Below are positions 26,558-35,956 of a stretch of DNA of 64,000 bases, piece after piece. The translations under genes and the position numbers were made by a program. Each line of letters starts with the position of its first letter. Position 1 is the first letter of the stretch. The stretch covers positions 1 through 64,000 of the forward strand of contig NZ_JBFEGN010000009.1 of the NCBI RefSeq assembly GCF_047228825.1, read 5' to 3'. The notes under the pieces are model-generated. The model worked only from the letters and a program-made list of their open reading frames with translations, was not told the DNA's origin and did no database searches. The DNA comes from Siminovitchia sp047228825 (GTDB lineage: Bacteria; Bacillota; Bacilli; Bacillales; Bacillaceae_C).

Positions 26558-27733
26558 TTATTCTTCTGACGAAAACATATATTTTTTATAATGATACCGG
26601 ACAGACAGTATGAGTCCGATCGCCATCATATTGGATAAAAGGGAGCTGCCACCGTAGCTGATGAAAGGAAGCGGGATACCCGTGATCGGCAAAAGCCCGA
26701 TCGTCATGCCGATATTTTGAAACACATGAAACGTGATCATCGAGATAACCCCGACGCAAATATACGAGTAAAATGGATTTTTCGTATCCAGCCCGACTCT
26801 TGTAATCTGATAAATCAATAAAAAGAACAAGCTAATAATAATGCTTCCGCCGATAAAACCAAATTCCTCGCCGAGCGTACTGAAAATAAAGTCAGAATGG
26901 CTTTCCGGCATGTACACTTCGCGGTTCCCGAATCCCTTTCCGCTCGTTTGCCCCGATCCAATGGCCAGCAGGGATTTCACGAGCTGGAATCCTTCTTTTG
27001 ATTGATACGTGTATGGATCAATCCATGAGTATATCCGCTTAAATTGGTATTGTTGTACGCCGACATATTTTAACAGTTCCGGCTTTTTGATGGCAAAATA
27101 CAGGACCATTCCGCCAAATAAAGACACAGCAGAAAAAATGGGAAGCAAAAGCTTCCAAGTAATCCCGGAAACAAACACTATTCCAAGAAAAATCGCCAGG
27201 AACACAAGGGATGTTCCAAGGTCTGGCTGTTTTAAAATGAAAGCAACGGGAGCTGCCACAATGATACCCAGCTTGACCAAGAGCCAAAAATCCGTTTTCG
27301 TCGTTTTCCGGAAAAATTTTACGTGATGATCGGCCGTAACTTTTGCAAGGACAAGAATCGTAAAAACTTTCATTAACTCCGACGGCTGAATGGCTCCAAC
27401 TTTAGGTATAAAAAACCAGCTTTGAGCACCGTTTCTCTCCTCTGTTAATTCCCAGTTCCCAGGCGCGAGAAATAAGATGATTAACATCAACAAACCAAAT
27501 CCATACAAGTACCAGGACACTTTTCTAAGCTGATCGGAATCAAACTGCATGGCAAACGCAGCAACAAATCCACCGATTACATACCACATGATTTGGTTCA
27601 ATACAAAATTCCTATCATATTGCCCGGTCGTCTGGGCACTGTATATGACAATAACACTTGCAATCATCATTAACATTACCGTTAAAATGATTCCGTAATC
27701 CAGTTTGGGGATGGGCTTTTTCTGAGAGGTCAT
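26558..27733 (-). CDS. rodA: SEDS-family peptidoglycan polymerase, RodA-like
   Basis: 391-aa integral membrane protein with about ten transmembrane segments, SEDS family glycosyltransferase that polymerises lipid II with a class B PBP. Family motifs: YDRNFVLNQIMWYVIGG, GAQSWFFIPKVGAIQPSELMK with the FxxQPSE signature, SGKGFGNREVYMPESHSDFI and PITGIPLPFISYGGSS. The sequence is more RodA-like than FtsW- or SpoVE-like, but paralogue assignment by eye is uncertain. Start 27733 follows GAGGAGAAATCAAC; the upstream ATG 27781 lacks a site. Confidence 0.83.
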   Translation of the reverse strand: MTSQKKPIPKLDYGIILTVMLMMIASVIVIYSAQTTGQYDRNFVLNQIMWYVIGGFVAAFAMQFDSDQLRKVSWYLYGFGLLMLIILFLAPGNWELTEERNGAQSWFFIPKVGAIQPSELMKVFTILVLAKVTADHHVKFFRKTTKTDFWLLVKLGIIVAAPVAFILKQPDLGTSLVFLAIFLGIVFVSGITWKLLLPIFSAVSLFGGMVLYFAIKKPELLKYVGVQQYQFKRIYSWIDPYTYQSKEGFQLVKSLLAIGSGQTSGKGFGNREVYMPESHSDFIFSTLGEEFGFIGGSIIISLFFLLIYQITRVGLDTKNPFYSYICVGVISMITFHVFQNIGMTIGLLPITGIPLPFISYGGSSLLSNMMAIGLILSVRYHYKKYMFSSEE

Positions 27734-28111
27734 GTTGATTTCTCCTCTTTTATTAAAAATAACACGATACCATCTTAACATTATACTGAATTACAAATGA
27801 ATTAAAAAGGAACAATTTATGAAGATCCACTATAAAAACAAAAAACAGAGACAGGCGAATACTCTTGCCTGTCCCCATATTCACTTCAAAAACTGCTGCC
27901 TGGCCTCCCATGTAAGCTGCCGGCTGCTCCACAATTTGATACATACTGTTTCGGTTCGTATTACGCGGGTTTTATTTTGGGGTTCCCGATCGTATTACGG
28001 GGTTCCTCGTGTGCTCTTTTGGAAACATATGGTTGCTGCATGGACAAGCTCTGTTTCAATTTTTCATTTTTGGGTAATTTATGATTAAGCATGCGAAAGG
28101 AAGTGAAAAAT

Positions 28112-28261
28112 GTGCTTTGGACTATTATCGGTATCTTAATTGTTCTGTGGATTCTTGGACTTGTTGCCAAAGTGGGCGGCGCTCTGATTCATATTCTTCT
28201 CGTGGCAGCGGTCATAATCTTTATTATTAACCTGATTACAGGAAGACGCCATACGGATTGA
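28112..28261 (+). CDS. Lmo0937-family small membrane protein
   Basis: 49 aa, too short for most ORF finders. The sequence M-L-W-T-I-I-G-I-L-I-V-L-W-I-L-G-L-V... has two hydrophobic helices and ends NLITGRRHTD, typical of the Lmo0937 family (DUF5670). Role unknown; members are often stress-linked. GTG start at 28112 with AAAGGA about 10 nt upstream; another GTG at 28103 is too close to that site. Stands alone on the plus strand. Confidence 0.75.
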   Translation: MLWTIIGILIVLWILGLVAKVGGALIHILLVAAVIIFIINLITGRRHTD

Positions 28262-28360
28262 TCAAAACGCATGATCGGACTTGATCTTCCGGATGACGAT
28301 TTTCCCAGTTTCTTGCGTTGTTCAAGCGCAGCGTTAGAATTTACCTTTCGTCAACAACGC

Positions 28361-28397
28361 AAAAATGCCGCCATTGGACCATCGGGCGGCCATTTTT
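28361..28397. terminator. Bidirectional terminator
   Basis: Stem AAAAATGCCGCC/GGCGGCCATTTTT with one bulge, A-run on one side and T-run on the other, between the plus-strand small membrane gene and the minus-strand acetyltransferase. Confidence 0.75.
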
Positions 28398-28398
28398 G

Positions 28399-28857
28399 TT
28401 AATCCGGGACCTGTAAAACCATATCCACGTGCGGTATCCCTGCATCCAAATAAACTTCTGAAACAGGTTCAAAACCAAATGAGCGATAAAAAGATAATAA
28501 ATATTCCTGCGCTTGAATTTTCACGCAATTCACCTTTGTATTTTCCTGAACAAACTTTAGGGCCCTTTTTATTAATTCGGTCGCCAAGCCTTTTCCTCTA
28601 TACGTTTTCCGAACAAGCACCCTGCCTATCGAAAGTTCATGATATGTACTTCCCGGAGGCAAAATTCGTGCATACCCGGCAATTTCTTCGCCACAGGCAG
28701 CAAATAAATGAAAAGCAGTCTGATCATGATCATCAAGCTCGCGGTAAGCACATTCCTGTTCTACCACAAAAACATCCACCCTTGCTTGCAATATTTTATA
28801 CAGTTCAACCGTTGTCAATTGATCGAACGTTTTCAAATGCCATTCCATCGCCATCAT
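28399..28857 (-). CDS. ElaA-type GNAT acetyltransferase
   Basis: 152 aa, GNAT fold. ElaA-family features: WHLKTFDQLTTVELYKILQAR, EQECAYRELDDHDQTAFHL, and the acetyl-CoA loop SIGRVLVRKTYRGKGLATEL; AQEYLLSFYRSFGFEPV near the end. Acceptor substrate unknown. Single-gene unit sharing a terminator with the convergent small membrane gene. Confidence 0.85.
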   Translation of the reverse strand: MMAMEWHLKTFDQLTTVELYKILQARVDVFVVEQECAYRELDDHDQTAFHLFAACGEEIAGYARILPPGSTYHELSIGRVLVRKTYRGKGLATELIKRALKFVQENTKVNCVKIQAQEYLLSFYRSFGFEPVSEVYLDAGIPHVDMVLQVPD

Positions 28858-29309
28858 TCCTTTTCATTTTAATATAACACGAGACTTAAGTTTCAGAAAA
28901 ATATTGCAAAACGGTTTTATCATACTGCATTGTTCACACTTATCGATGAGAGGACAGGATGATCATCCTTCCGGCACCCGCCTTTAAATGCATAATTTTA
29001 CATTTTATGCTAAAAATTGAATAAATATATCGTCATATAATCCTATAAACCGGAACTGTACTATAAGAAAATGGATTCAGGACTTTTGACCTGCGAAAAC
29101 CCGGGTAGTTAAACCTTTCACAAACGTTCAGACCCGATAGAACCGAAATAATAAGCCATTAGGGGGAGATGTCGATCTGTTTTTATGCTATCCTGCAAGC
29201 TGCCCGATACTTTTAATAGATCTTTCCACTCATGAAAAAAATACTGATTTATGGTATATTCAAAAAAATCATTGATACAAATTATTTGATATTTTTGTTC
29301 AAAGTTTTC
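28858..29309. other. Intergenic region upstream of the app remnant
   Basis: About 450 bp, AT-rich, between the divergent ElaA gene and the appD/appF remnant. It must hold the ElaA promoter and perhaps the original app promoter. No ORF, hairpin or known motif could be supported. Confidence 0.4.
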
Positions 29310-29835
29310 GCATATCAATCTTGTTGATCCGGGAGCTGATGACTTCGTTAAATATATTAATATACCATGAACAACGATCAAACAAAGAAGATTCCAGCAA
29401 AGCAGTTAAGCTTTTGAACATGGTCGGAATTCCGTGAAAAAAAATGGATGAACACTATCCCCATCCCCTGTCAGGCGGAACAGCGGGTTCTGATTGCTAT
29501 GGCGATGAGCTGTTAGCCAAGGCTCTGCACTCGATGTTACGATACAAGCACAAGTATCGGATATCATCAAGGATTTCCATGAGAAGATTAGCTCCTCATC
29601 ACAGCATTGCTGTCAGCAGTTCCGTATCCACGGAAAAATTGGTCAAACCCCGCGAACCAATTGTATTGAAAGTGAACTTTCCTAATTTGGCAAATCCCCC
29701 GCAGGATGCGTATTCCATATCCTCTGCCCGGCGGCCAGGGATATTCGCAGGAGTCTTGAGCCTGTTTTTCATGAACGAAAGAGCATTTTGTTACTTGTCA
29801 TCTATATCATACGGCAAAATGATTTGAAAGAGGAT
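29310..29835 (+). pseudogene. Decayed, internally deleted appD-appF copy
   Basis: Pieces collinear with the intact appD and appF downstream, in several frames. 29330-29350 matches the EPMTSLN region of appD, 29358-29475 the LIYHKK...MNDYPHRLSGG region (here LIYHEQ, KAVKLLNMVG, YPHPLSGG), and 29530-29590 the ALDVTIQAQILDIMKDL coding region. From about 29605 it matches the appF end (LLSAVPVPRK, RERIVLKG, NPANPPAG). Stops and frameshifts interrupt it. Even the TTTGAAAG spacer after appF is recognisable at about 29823. Confidence 0.8.
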
Positions 29836-29873
29836 AATGGGGGCTTTCCACATATACGGAAAGGGGACTTTTA

Positions 29874-31532
29874 ATGAAAAAACCCGCATGGTTACTGCTT
29901 GGCATTATACTTTTTCTTTCACTGTTTCTTGGTGGATGCATCGAACAAAACACGGCATCCGATGATCATAAATCTCGGAATGCCGGGAGGCCGTCAGATA
30001 ATAAAAAACCCGTGGATGGCGGTGATTTAATTATTGGTTCGATCGGTTCACCCATACTTTTTAATCCGCTGTATTCGAATGATGGAGTGAGTGCAGATAT
30101 TCAAGATTTCATTTTTGAAGGTCTTGTCGGTTCAAGCAAAGAAGACTTTAGCCCTGCAACGGATAAACTGGCCGCCGATGTAGAAGAATCTGAAGACGGC
30201 CTGACTTACACAGTCAAATTAAAAGAAGGGATCAAATTTCATGACGGGGAGGACCTGACTGCTGATGATGTTGTCTTTACTTATCGCATTCCCCTGAGCC
30301 CCGATTACGACGGGCCCAGAAAATCCTACTTTGAAGCATTGGAAAGTGTTGAAAAAGTAGACGATGAAACAATCAAATTCCGTTTAAACAAAGTTGATGC
30401 CCAATTTCAAACCGTTGGATTGAGTTTCGGGATCCTGCCAGAACACATCTTAAAAGACGTTCCGATTCGTGAACTGGCAGAGCATGAATTTAACACAAAA
30501 AAACCGATTGGTTCAGGCCCTTTTAAATTTGTCGAATGGGAAGATGGAGAGTACGTAAAAGTTGAAGCTTTTGATGAATACTATCAAGGCAGGCCCCATT
30601 TGGACACCATAACCATGAAATTCGTACCTGACACCAATGCGATGCTCACCCAATTAAAAAACCGCGATATTGATTTCTATGCAGGCATCCCGGCTTCCGA
30701 TATTGAAACAGTAAAGTCTTTCCAGAATGATATCGACATCAAAATTGAAGAAGGATTGGCCCTTTCCTACACATTTTTTGCCGGAAATATGAGAAATGAA
30801 TTATTCAAAGACAAAAAGGTTCGCCAGGCAATTGCCCACGCCATTGATCGGGAGACAATTGTAAATGAAATTTTGGAAGGACACGGGCAAGTAGCCCATG
30901 TGCCCGAAAGTCCCCTGAGCTGGGCATATAATCCGGATGTACCAAAGTTTGAATACGATCCTGAAAAAGCAAAGAAAATGCTTGCCGATGCCGGCTGGAA
31001 ACCGGGAAAAGACGGTATTCTTAAAAAGGACGGAAAAAGATTTTCCTTTGAGCTGAAGACAAACCATGGCAGTAGAGTAAGAGAAGATATTGTCGTTCTT
31101 TTGCAAGAACAATTGAAAAAAGCAGGGATCGAAGCAAAGCCGGTATTTGTAGATTACAGCACACTCATCAACGATGTTAAACCGGGGGTATGGAATTTTG
31201 ATGCGGTCATTTTCGCCTGGTTACTGGGGACAGATCCGGACCCAAGCAGCTTTTTTCACTCAAAGGAAATTGATAAAGGCCTCAATTTTATCGGCTATAC
31301 CAATGCTGAACTTGATAGGCTGATGGAAATTCAGCTTCAAGAAAGAGATCTGGAAAAGCGCAAAGAGCTGATTGGAAAAATTCAAGCAAAAATTGCCGAA
31401 GATCAACCTTATATTTTGCTTTTCTATCCAACGGAGTTCAGGGCAATGCCAGCAGAACTCGAGGGGTATGAATTCCATCCAAAAAATAAGATATATAAAC
31501 CTCACCAGTGGTGGCTGAATAAACAAGATTAA
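29874..31532 (+). CDS. appA: Oligopeptide-binding lipoprotein AppA (copy 1)
   Basis: 552-aa solute-binding protein (SBP family 5) of an App/Opp-type transporter. Lipobox LGGC with C22 as the lipidated residue, then a flexible linker and the binding domain (GGDLIIGSIGSPILFNPLYS, KLKEGIKFHDGEDLTADDVV, NTKKPIGSGPFKFVEWEDGE). The body is plainly a close paralogue of the protein at 34009-35661, with long identical stretches. AAAGGGG precedes the ATG. It lies behind a ruined appD/appF and ahead of the intact appD, so it appears to be the A gene of a duplicated D-F-A unit. Intact; may bind a different range of peptides. Confidence 0.92.
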   Translation: MKKPAWLLLGIILFLSLFLGGCIEQNTASDDHKSRNAGRPSDNKKPVDGGDLIIGSIGSPILFNPLYSNDGVSADIQDFIFEGLVGSSKEDFSPATDKLAADVEESEDGLTYTVKLKEGIKFHDGEDLTADDVVFTYRIPLSPDYDGPRKSYFEALESVEKVDDETIKFRLNKVDAQFQTVGLSFGILPEHILKDVPIRELAEHEFNTKKPIGSGPFKFVEWEDGEYVKVEAFDEYYQGRPHLDTITMKFVPDTNAMLTQLKNRDIDFYAGIPASDIETVKSFQNDIDIKIEEGLALSYTFFAGNMRNELFKDKKVRQAIAHAIDRETIVNEILEGHGQVAHVPESPLSWAYNPDVPKFEYDPEKAKKMLADAGWKPGKDGILKKDGKRFSFELKTNHGSRVREDIVVLLQEQLKKAGIEAKPVFVDYSTLINDVKPGVWNFDAVIFAWLLGTDPDPSSFFHSKEIDKGLNFIGYTNAELDRLMEIQLQERDLEKRKELIGKIQAKIAEDQPYILLFYPTEFRAMPAELEGYEFHPKNKIYKPHQWWLNKQD

Positions 31533-31913
31533 TGCACAAAAAGAAGAAAACGGTAAGCTTTTCTTTTCATTTTGCCTACTGTAACCTCTCTTGAAGGGAG
31601 GTTATTTGCCGTTTGGGCAATATGTTATTTCATTCATATTTTTACAATTTCTGCAAAAAATTAGTTGTCATGAATTACTATTGATCATAATATATTTTTA
31701 ATAAAAAAAGAAAATGGTATTTACGAACATTCATGTGTAAGTAACCAAGAGGAAAACCCGGAAAAATGACAGCCAGTCCCGGAAACCTCCGCATAACGGA
31801 ATAGCCCATTATTCTCATGAATAAAAAAATGAATGGTGATATATTTATAGAGAAAACTTTAATCGGAATTTTCAAATGATTATAATTTTGAAATACGTTC
31901 GATTTCAACAGGG
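31533..31913. other. Spacer between appA copy 1 and appD
   Basis: About 380 bp. A hairpin TAACCTC/GAGGTTA (31582-31604) could end the appA1 transcript. The rest is AT-rich and must include a promoter for appD if transcripts do not read through. No supported ORF. Confidence 0.5.
31582..31604 (+). terminator. Possible terminator after appA copy 1
   Basis: Stem TAACCTCTCTT/GAAGGGAGGTTA with a weak pair in the middle, about 50 nt after the stop; followed only by TTTG, so termination may be partial. Confidence 0.5.
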
Positions 31914-31925
31914 ATGGTGGTAGGA

Positions 31926-32906
31926 ATGACGGCTTTGCTCAAAGTAAAAAACCTAAAAACTTATTTTTTCATCGACAAAAAGGTCATCCGTGCGGTAGAC
32001 GGGGTGGATATCGAGATCAACAAAGGAGAAACAGTCGCCCTTGTCGGTGAGTCAGGGTCGGGAAAAAGCATGACATCCTTATCTGTCATGAAGTTAATTC
32101 CGAATCCCCCGGGAAAAATAGTAGATGGTCAAATACTATTTGATGGTGTTGATTTGCTCCCCCTTCCCGAAGACAAAATGTACCGCGTTCGCGGGAATGC
32201 CATATCGATGATTTTTCAAGAGCCAATGACTTCATTAAACCCTGTTTTGACGATCGGAGAACAAATTACGGAGGTATTAATCTACCATAAAAAGCTGTCT
32301 AAAAAAGAAGCAGCGGCAAAAGCGGTAGAGTTGCTGAAAATGGTCGGATTTTCCCGGGCAAAGGAAATGATGAATGACTATCCACACCGCCTTTCGGGCG
32401 GCATGAGACAGCGGGTTATGATCGCCATTGCCATGAGCTGCAATCCCAAACTGCTGATCGCCGATGAACCGACAACAGCACTCGATGTCACAATACAAGC
32501 CCAAATTTTGGACATCATGAAAGATTTAAATGAGAACTTTGGAACATCAATTCTTTTAATTACCCACGATCTTGGCGTTGTGTCCGAAATAGCCGACAAA
32601 GTGCTGGTCATGTATTGCGGACAAGTGGTCGAGGAATCTCCGGTGGACGACCTGTTTGACGAACCGCTTCACCCATACACGATTGGCCTGCTTAAATCAA
32701 TTCCTTCCATCGATCATGACACCGGAAAATTGATTCCGGTTCAGGGAAACATTCCCTCACCGGAAAATTTCCCGAAGGGCTGCCGTTTTGCCCCCCGCTG
32801 CCCTCACGTATTTGACCGCTGCCTTGCGGAAAGCCCCCATCTGATAAATGTGGACACAGACCGTTCAGTGCGCTGCTTTTTATACGATAACAAGGGGGAT
32901 GAATGA
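31926..32906 (+). CDS. appD: Oligopeptide ABC transporter ATPase AppD
   Basis: About 326 aa. ABC ATPase: Walker A GESGSGKSM, signature LSGGMRQRVMIA, Walker B LLIADEPTTALDVT, switch ITHDLGVV, and the C-terminal oligopeptide-transporter extension with Cys motif (FAPRCPHVFDRC). Starts at 31914 or 31926; GGTGG 5 nt before the second favours it. Overlaps appF by 4 nt. Order D-F-A-B-C is that of the B. subtilis app operon. Confidence 0.92.
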   Translation: MTALLKVKNLKTYFFIDKKVIRAVDGVDIEINKGETVALVGESGSGKSMTSLSVMKLIPNPPGKIVDGQILFDGVDLLPLPEDKMYRVRGNAISMIFQEPMTSLNPVLTIGEQITEVLIYHKKLSKKEAAAKAVELLKMVGFSRAKEMMNDYPHRLSGGMRQRVMIAIAMSCNPKLLIADEPTTALDVTIQAQILDIMKDLNENFGTSILLITHDLGVVSEIADKVLVMYCGQVVEESPVDDLFDEPLHPYTIGLLKSIPSIDHDTGKLIPVQGNIPSPENFPKGCRFAPRCPHVFDRCLAESPHLINVDTDRSVRCFLYDNKGDE

Positions 32907-33943
32907 TGATGCCGATTGTACTTGCTAAAAATAAAAGGCCGTCCGAAAAAGAAAACAGATATATATTGGAAGCCATCAATGTCAAGAAACATTTCCCGAT
33001 CAAAGCGGGGGTATTTCAACAGACAGTTGGCCAAATAAAAGCAGTAGACGGCATCAGCCTGTACGTAAAAAAAGGGGAAACGCTCGGAATTGTCGGGGAG
33101 TCCGGTTCCGGAAAGTCGACAGCCGGAAGGACGTTTGTCCGCCTGTATGAACCGACGGCTGGAAAAGTTTTGTTTAAAGGAAAGGATATCTCTCGATTGC
33201 CGGAACGGGAACTGACGCGATTTGTCAGAAAAAATATCCAAATGATTTTTCAGGACCCGTATGCTTCCTTGAATCCGAGGAAACAGCTCAGGTCCATCCT
33301 GAATGAACCTTTTACGACCCATCGTCTTTACGACAGAAAAATGCGTGACCAGAAAATTTCCGAACTTCTCTTGAAGGTAGGGCTAAGCCCTTCCTATATG
33401 AACCGCTATCCGCATGAATTTTCAGGCGGCCAGCGCCAGCGGATCGGCATCGCAAGGGCATTGGCCCTCCAGCCTGAATTAATCATTGCGGATGAGGCTG
33501 TTTCAGCGCTTGACGTCTCCATTCAGGCGCAAATTATCAATTTGATGGAAGAGCTGCAGGAAGAGTTCGGTCTTACTTATATTTTCATATCACATGACTT
33601 GAGCGTCGTGCGCCACATCAGCAGCCGGGTGGCCGTCATGTATCTTGGAAAAATCATGGAGTTTGCCAATAAAAAGGATTTATATGAAGACCCGCTCCAC
33701 CCGTATACTCAGGCGCTGTTGTCCGCTGTCCCGGTTCCCCGGAAAAAGGGTGCCGTCAAACGGGAAAGGATCGTCTTGAAAGGAGACGTGCCCAACCCGG
33801 CAAATCCGCCGGCAGGATGTGTCTTCCATACCCGCTGTCCGGCAGCCATGGATATTTGCAGGAACATTGAGCCGGTTTTTCAAGAGATAAAGACAGAGCA
33901 TTTTGTTGCATGCCATTTATATGAAAATCATAAAATCCTTTGA
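32903..33943 (+). CDS. appF: Oligopeptide ABC transporter ATPase AppF
   Basis: 346 aa, second ATPase. Walker A GESGSGKST, signature FSGGQRQRIGIARAL, Walker B LIIADEAVSALDVS, switch ISHDLSVV, and the C-terminal extension with CVFHTRCPAAMDIC, which matches the Fe-S/Cys motif region of OppF/DppF ATPases. Three consecutive ATGs; the first overlaps the appD stop. Forms the heterodimeric motor with AppD. Confidence 0.92.
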   Translation: MMMPIVLAKNKRPSEKENRYILEAINVKKHFPIKAGVFQQTVGQIKAVDGISLYVKKGETLGIVGESGSGKSTAGRTFVRLYEPTAGKVLFKGKDISRLPERELTRFVRKNIQMIFQDPYASLNPRKQLRSILNEPFTTHRLYDRKMRDQKISELLLKVGLSPSYMNRYPHEFSGGQRQRIGIARALALQPELIIADEAVSALDVSIQAQIINLMEELQEEFGLTYIFISHDLSVVRHISSRVAVMYLGKIMEFANKKDLYEDPLHPYTQALLSAVPVPRKKGAVKRERIVLKGDVPNPANPPAGCVFHTRCPAAMDICRNIEPVFQEIKTEHFVACHLYENHKIL

Positions 33944-34008
33944 AAGGGGTGATACATGGCGCCGCTCTTTTGGGGTTTTATGCAACATAAATGAAGGAGG
34001 TTTGTACG

Positions 34009-35661
34009 ATGAAAAGACCTGCATGGTTACTGCTCAGTTTGATGCTTGTCCTTTCGCTTTTTCTTGGCGCGTGCAGCGGAAACAAAACCGGAACCGGGGA
34101 AGGCAAGCCAAAGGAAGATAAAGCGCCGGCAGAAAATAAGGAGCCAGTGGATGGCGGAGATCTGGTTATCGGAACATCCGGATCACCCACGCTTTTTAAC
34201 CCGCTTTATTCCGACGATACGGCGAGCGGCGATATTGAAGACCTCATTTTCGAGGGCTTGGTCGGCTCCAGTAAAGAAGACCTTTCTCCCACTACAGATG
34301 CGCTCGCTGAAACTGTGGAAGAATCAGAAGACGGCCTGACCTACACAGTCAAATTAAAGGAAGGCATCAAGTTCCATGACGGCGAAGACTTGACTGCCGA
34401 TGATGTCGTTTTTACTTACAGCATTCCGTTAAGCGATGATTATGACGGACCGAGAATGTCTGAATTCGAGGCACTGGATCGTGTTGAAAAAGTAGACGAC
34501 TTGACCGTCAAATTTCATTTAAAGAGAGTAGACGCCCAATTCCATTCCGTTGGTTTGGGATTTGGCATCTTGCCGGAGCATATTCTGAAAGATGTTCCCA
34601 TCGCTGATCTTGGCGAGCATGAATTTAATACGAAAAAACCGATTGGTTCCGGTCCCTTTAAATTTGTTGAGTGGAAAGACGGGGAATACGTAAAAGTGGA
34701 AGCTTTTGAAGATTATTATCAAGGCAGGCCGCATTTGGACTCCATCTCGTTTAAAATTATCCCGGATGCAAATGCCATGCTGACCCAACTGCAAAACCGC
34801 GACATTGATTTCTGGTCAGGCGTCCCGCCTTCCGATATCGAAACGGTTAAATCTTTCCAGGATGAAGCCGGAATTAAAATTGAAGAAGGGTTGGCACTTT
34901 CCTATACTTTTTTCACCGGCAACTTGCGCAACGAATTATTTAAAGATAAAAATGTCCGCCAGGCGATCACTCATGCCATTGACAGGGAAGCAATCGTCAA
35001 TGAGATTCTGGAAGGACACGGGGAAGTTGCCCACGTTCCGGAAAGCCCTGTAAGCTGGGCATACAATCCGGATGTACCCAAGTTTGATTACGATCCGGAA
35101 AAAGCGAAGAAATTGCTCGCTGAAGCCGGCTGGAAACCGGGCAAAGACGGCATTCTTGAAAAAGACGGCAAGAGATTTTCGTTTGAAGTAAAAACCAACC
35201 AAGGAAACAAAGCCCGCGAGGATATTGTCGTACTGCTTCAGGAGCAGCTGAAGGAAGTCGGCATTGAGGCGAAGCCAAAGGTCGTGGAATTCAGTTCTCT
35301 AATTGCCGATTTGGATCCCGGCGTTTGGGACTTTGACGCGATTGTTTTGGGCTGGGCACTGGCAACGGACCCGGATCCAAGCGGTATTTTCCATACAAAG
35401 GAAATTGAAAAAGGCTTAAACTTTCACGCGTATTCCAATCCCGAGCTTGATAAACTGATGGACCAGCAGCTGCAGGAGAAAGACAAGGAAAAACGAAAAG
35501 AAATGCTTGGTGAAATTCAGGCAAAGCTGGCAGAAGACCAGCCGTACACATTCCTTTACTACCCGATAGAATTCAGGGCCATGCCGGCAGAAATGCAAGG
35601 CTACGAATTCCATCCCAGAGTGCCGATTTATAAACCCCATCAATGGTGGCTTGATAAGTAA
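34009..35661 (+). CDS. appA: Oligopeptide-binding lipoprotein AppA (copy 2)
   Basis: 550 aa from ATG 34009, which has AAGGAGG 8 nt upstream (an ATG at 33991 has none). Lipobox LGAC with C22. SBP family 5 binding protein that presents oligopeptides to AppBC. Contains the AppA-like stretches YDPEKAKKLLAEAGWKPGKD and KTNQGNKAREDIVVLLQEQL. This copy sits in the operon position (D-F-A-B-C) and is probably the main partner. A hairpin and a MITE-like element separate it from appB. Confidence 0.93.
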   Translation: MKRPAWLLLSLMLVLSLFLGACSGNKTGTGEGKPKEDKAPAENKEPVDGGDLVIGTSGSPTLFNPLYSDDTASGDIEDLIFEGLVGSSKEDLSPTTDALAETVEESEDGLTYTVKLKEGIKFHDGEDLTADDVVFTYSIPLSDDYDGPRMSEFEALDRVEKVDDLTVKFHLKRVDAQFHSVGLGFGILPEHILKDVPIADLGEHEFNTKKPIGSGPFKFVEWKDGEYVKVEAFEDYYQGRPHLDSISFKIIPDANAMLTQLQNRDIDFWSGVPPSDIETVKSFQDEAGIKIEEGLALSYTFFTGNLRNELFKDKNVRQAITHAIDREAIVNEILEGHGEVAHVPESPVSWAYNPDVPKFDYDPEKAKKLLAEAGWKPGKDGILEKDGKRFSFEVKTNQGNKAREDIVVLLQEQLKEVGIEAKPKVVEFSSLIADLDPGVWDFDAIVLGWALATDPDPSGIFHTKEIEKGLNFHAYSNPELDKLMDQQLQEKDKEKRKEMLGEIQAKLAEDQPYTFLYYPIEFRAMPAEMQGYEFHPRVPIYKPHQWWLDK

Positions 35662-35674
35662 GATGAAGGAATAT

Positions 35675-35698
35675 GGGGAAATGGACACCCGTTTCCCC
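35675..35698 (+). terminator. Possible attenuator after appA copy 2
   Basis: GGGGAAA/TTTCCCC stem with a 10-nt loop, then TTTTCCTTTT. It could reduce read-through into appBC and give more AppA than permease, as often seen in peptide transporter operons. Confidence 0.6.
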
Positions 35699-35716
35699 TT
35701 TTCCTTTTAGAGGATG

Positions 35717-35910
35717 TTTAAAAAGTCGCCAAATGATAAGCGGCGAATCTCTTCGTTGGCTCGTTTTTGCGCTGCTCATGTATTTAAAAATACATTCCGC
35801 TGCTCAAAACTTCGCCGCCCCACCCTTCTTGCGACGCACGATGTGCTAGTGCCGACGTTGCTACAGGACGCGGGCCTTTAATCGGCCTTCTGATTTGTCA
35901 ACTTTTTGAA
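35717..35910. repeat. MITE-like non-coding element in the app operon
   Basis: About 195 bp bounded by imperfect 20-bp terminal inverted repeats: TTTAAAAAGTCGCCAAATGA at 35717-35736 and the complement of TTCAAAAAGTTGACAAATCA at 35891-35910. No ORF inside; the interior has further inverted patches. No clear target duplication. It lies between appA copy 2 and appB. Only one copy in this window. Confidence 0.6.
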
Positions 35911-35956
35911 CACGGATTTTTAACAAGATTTTGATTCAGTGGAAGGGGGAATTCGA

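Noticed and set aside
29874..31532. appA copy 1 as a pseudogene
   Set aside because: The frame is intact with start, lipobox and normal length; only the preceding appD/appF copy is decayed.
31678..31908. 76-aa minus-strand ORF between appA copy 1 and appD
   Set aside because: No ribosome binding site, low-complexity hydrophobic ends and antisense to an operon spacer; not supported.
35717..35910. Insertion sequence with transposase
   Set aside because: No ORF for a transposase within the inverted repeats; best described as MITE-like or a repeat element.
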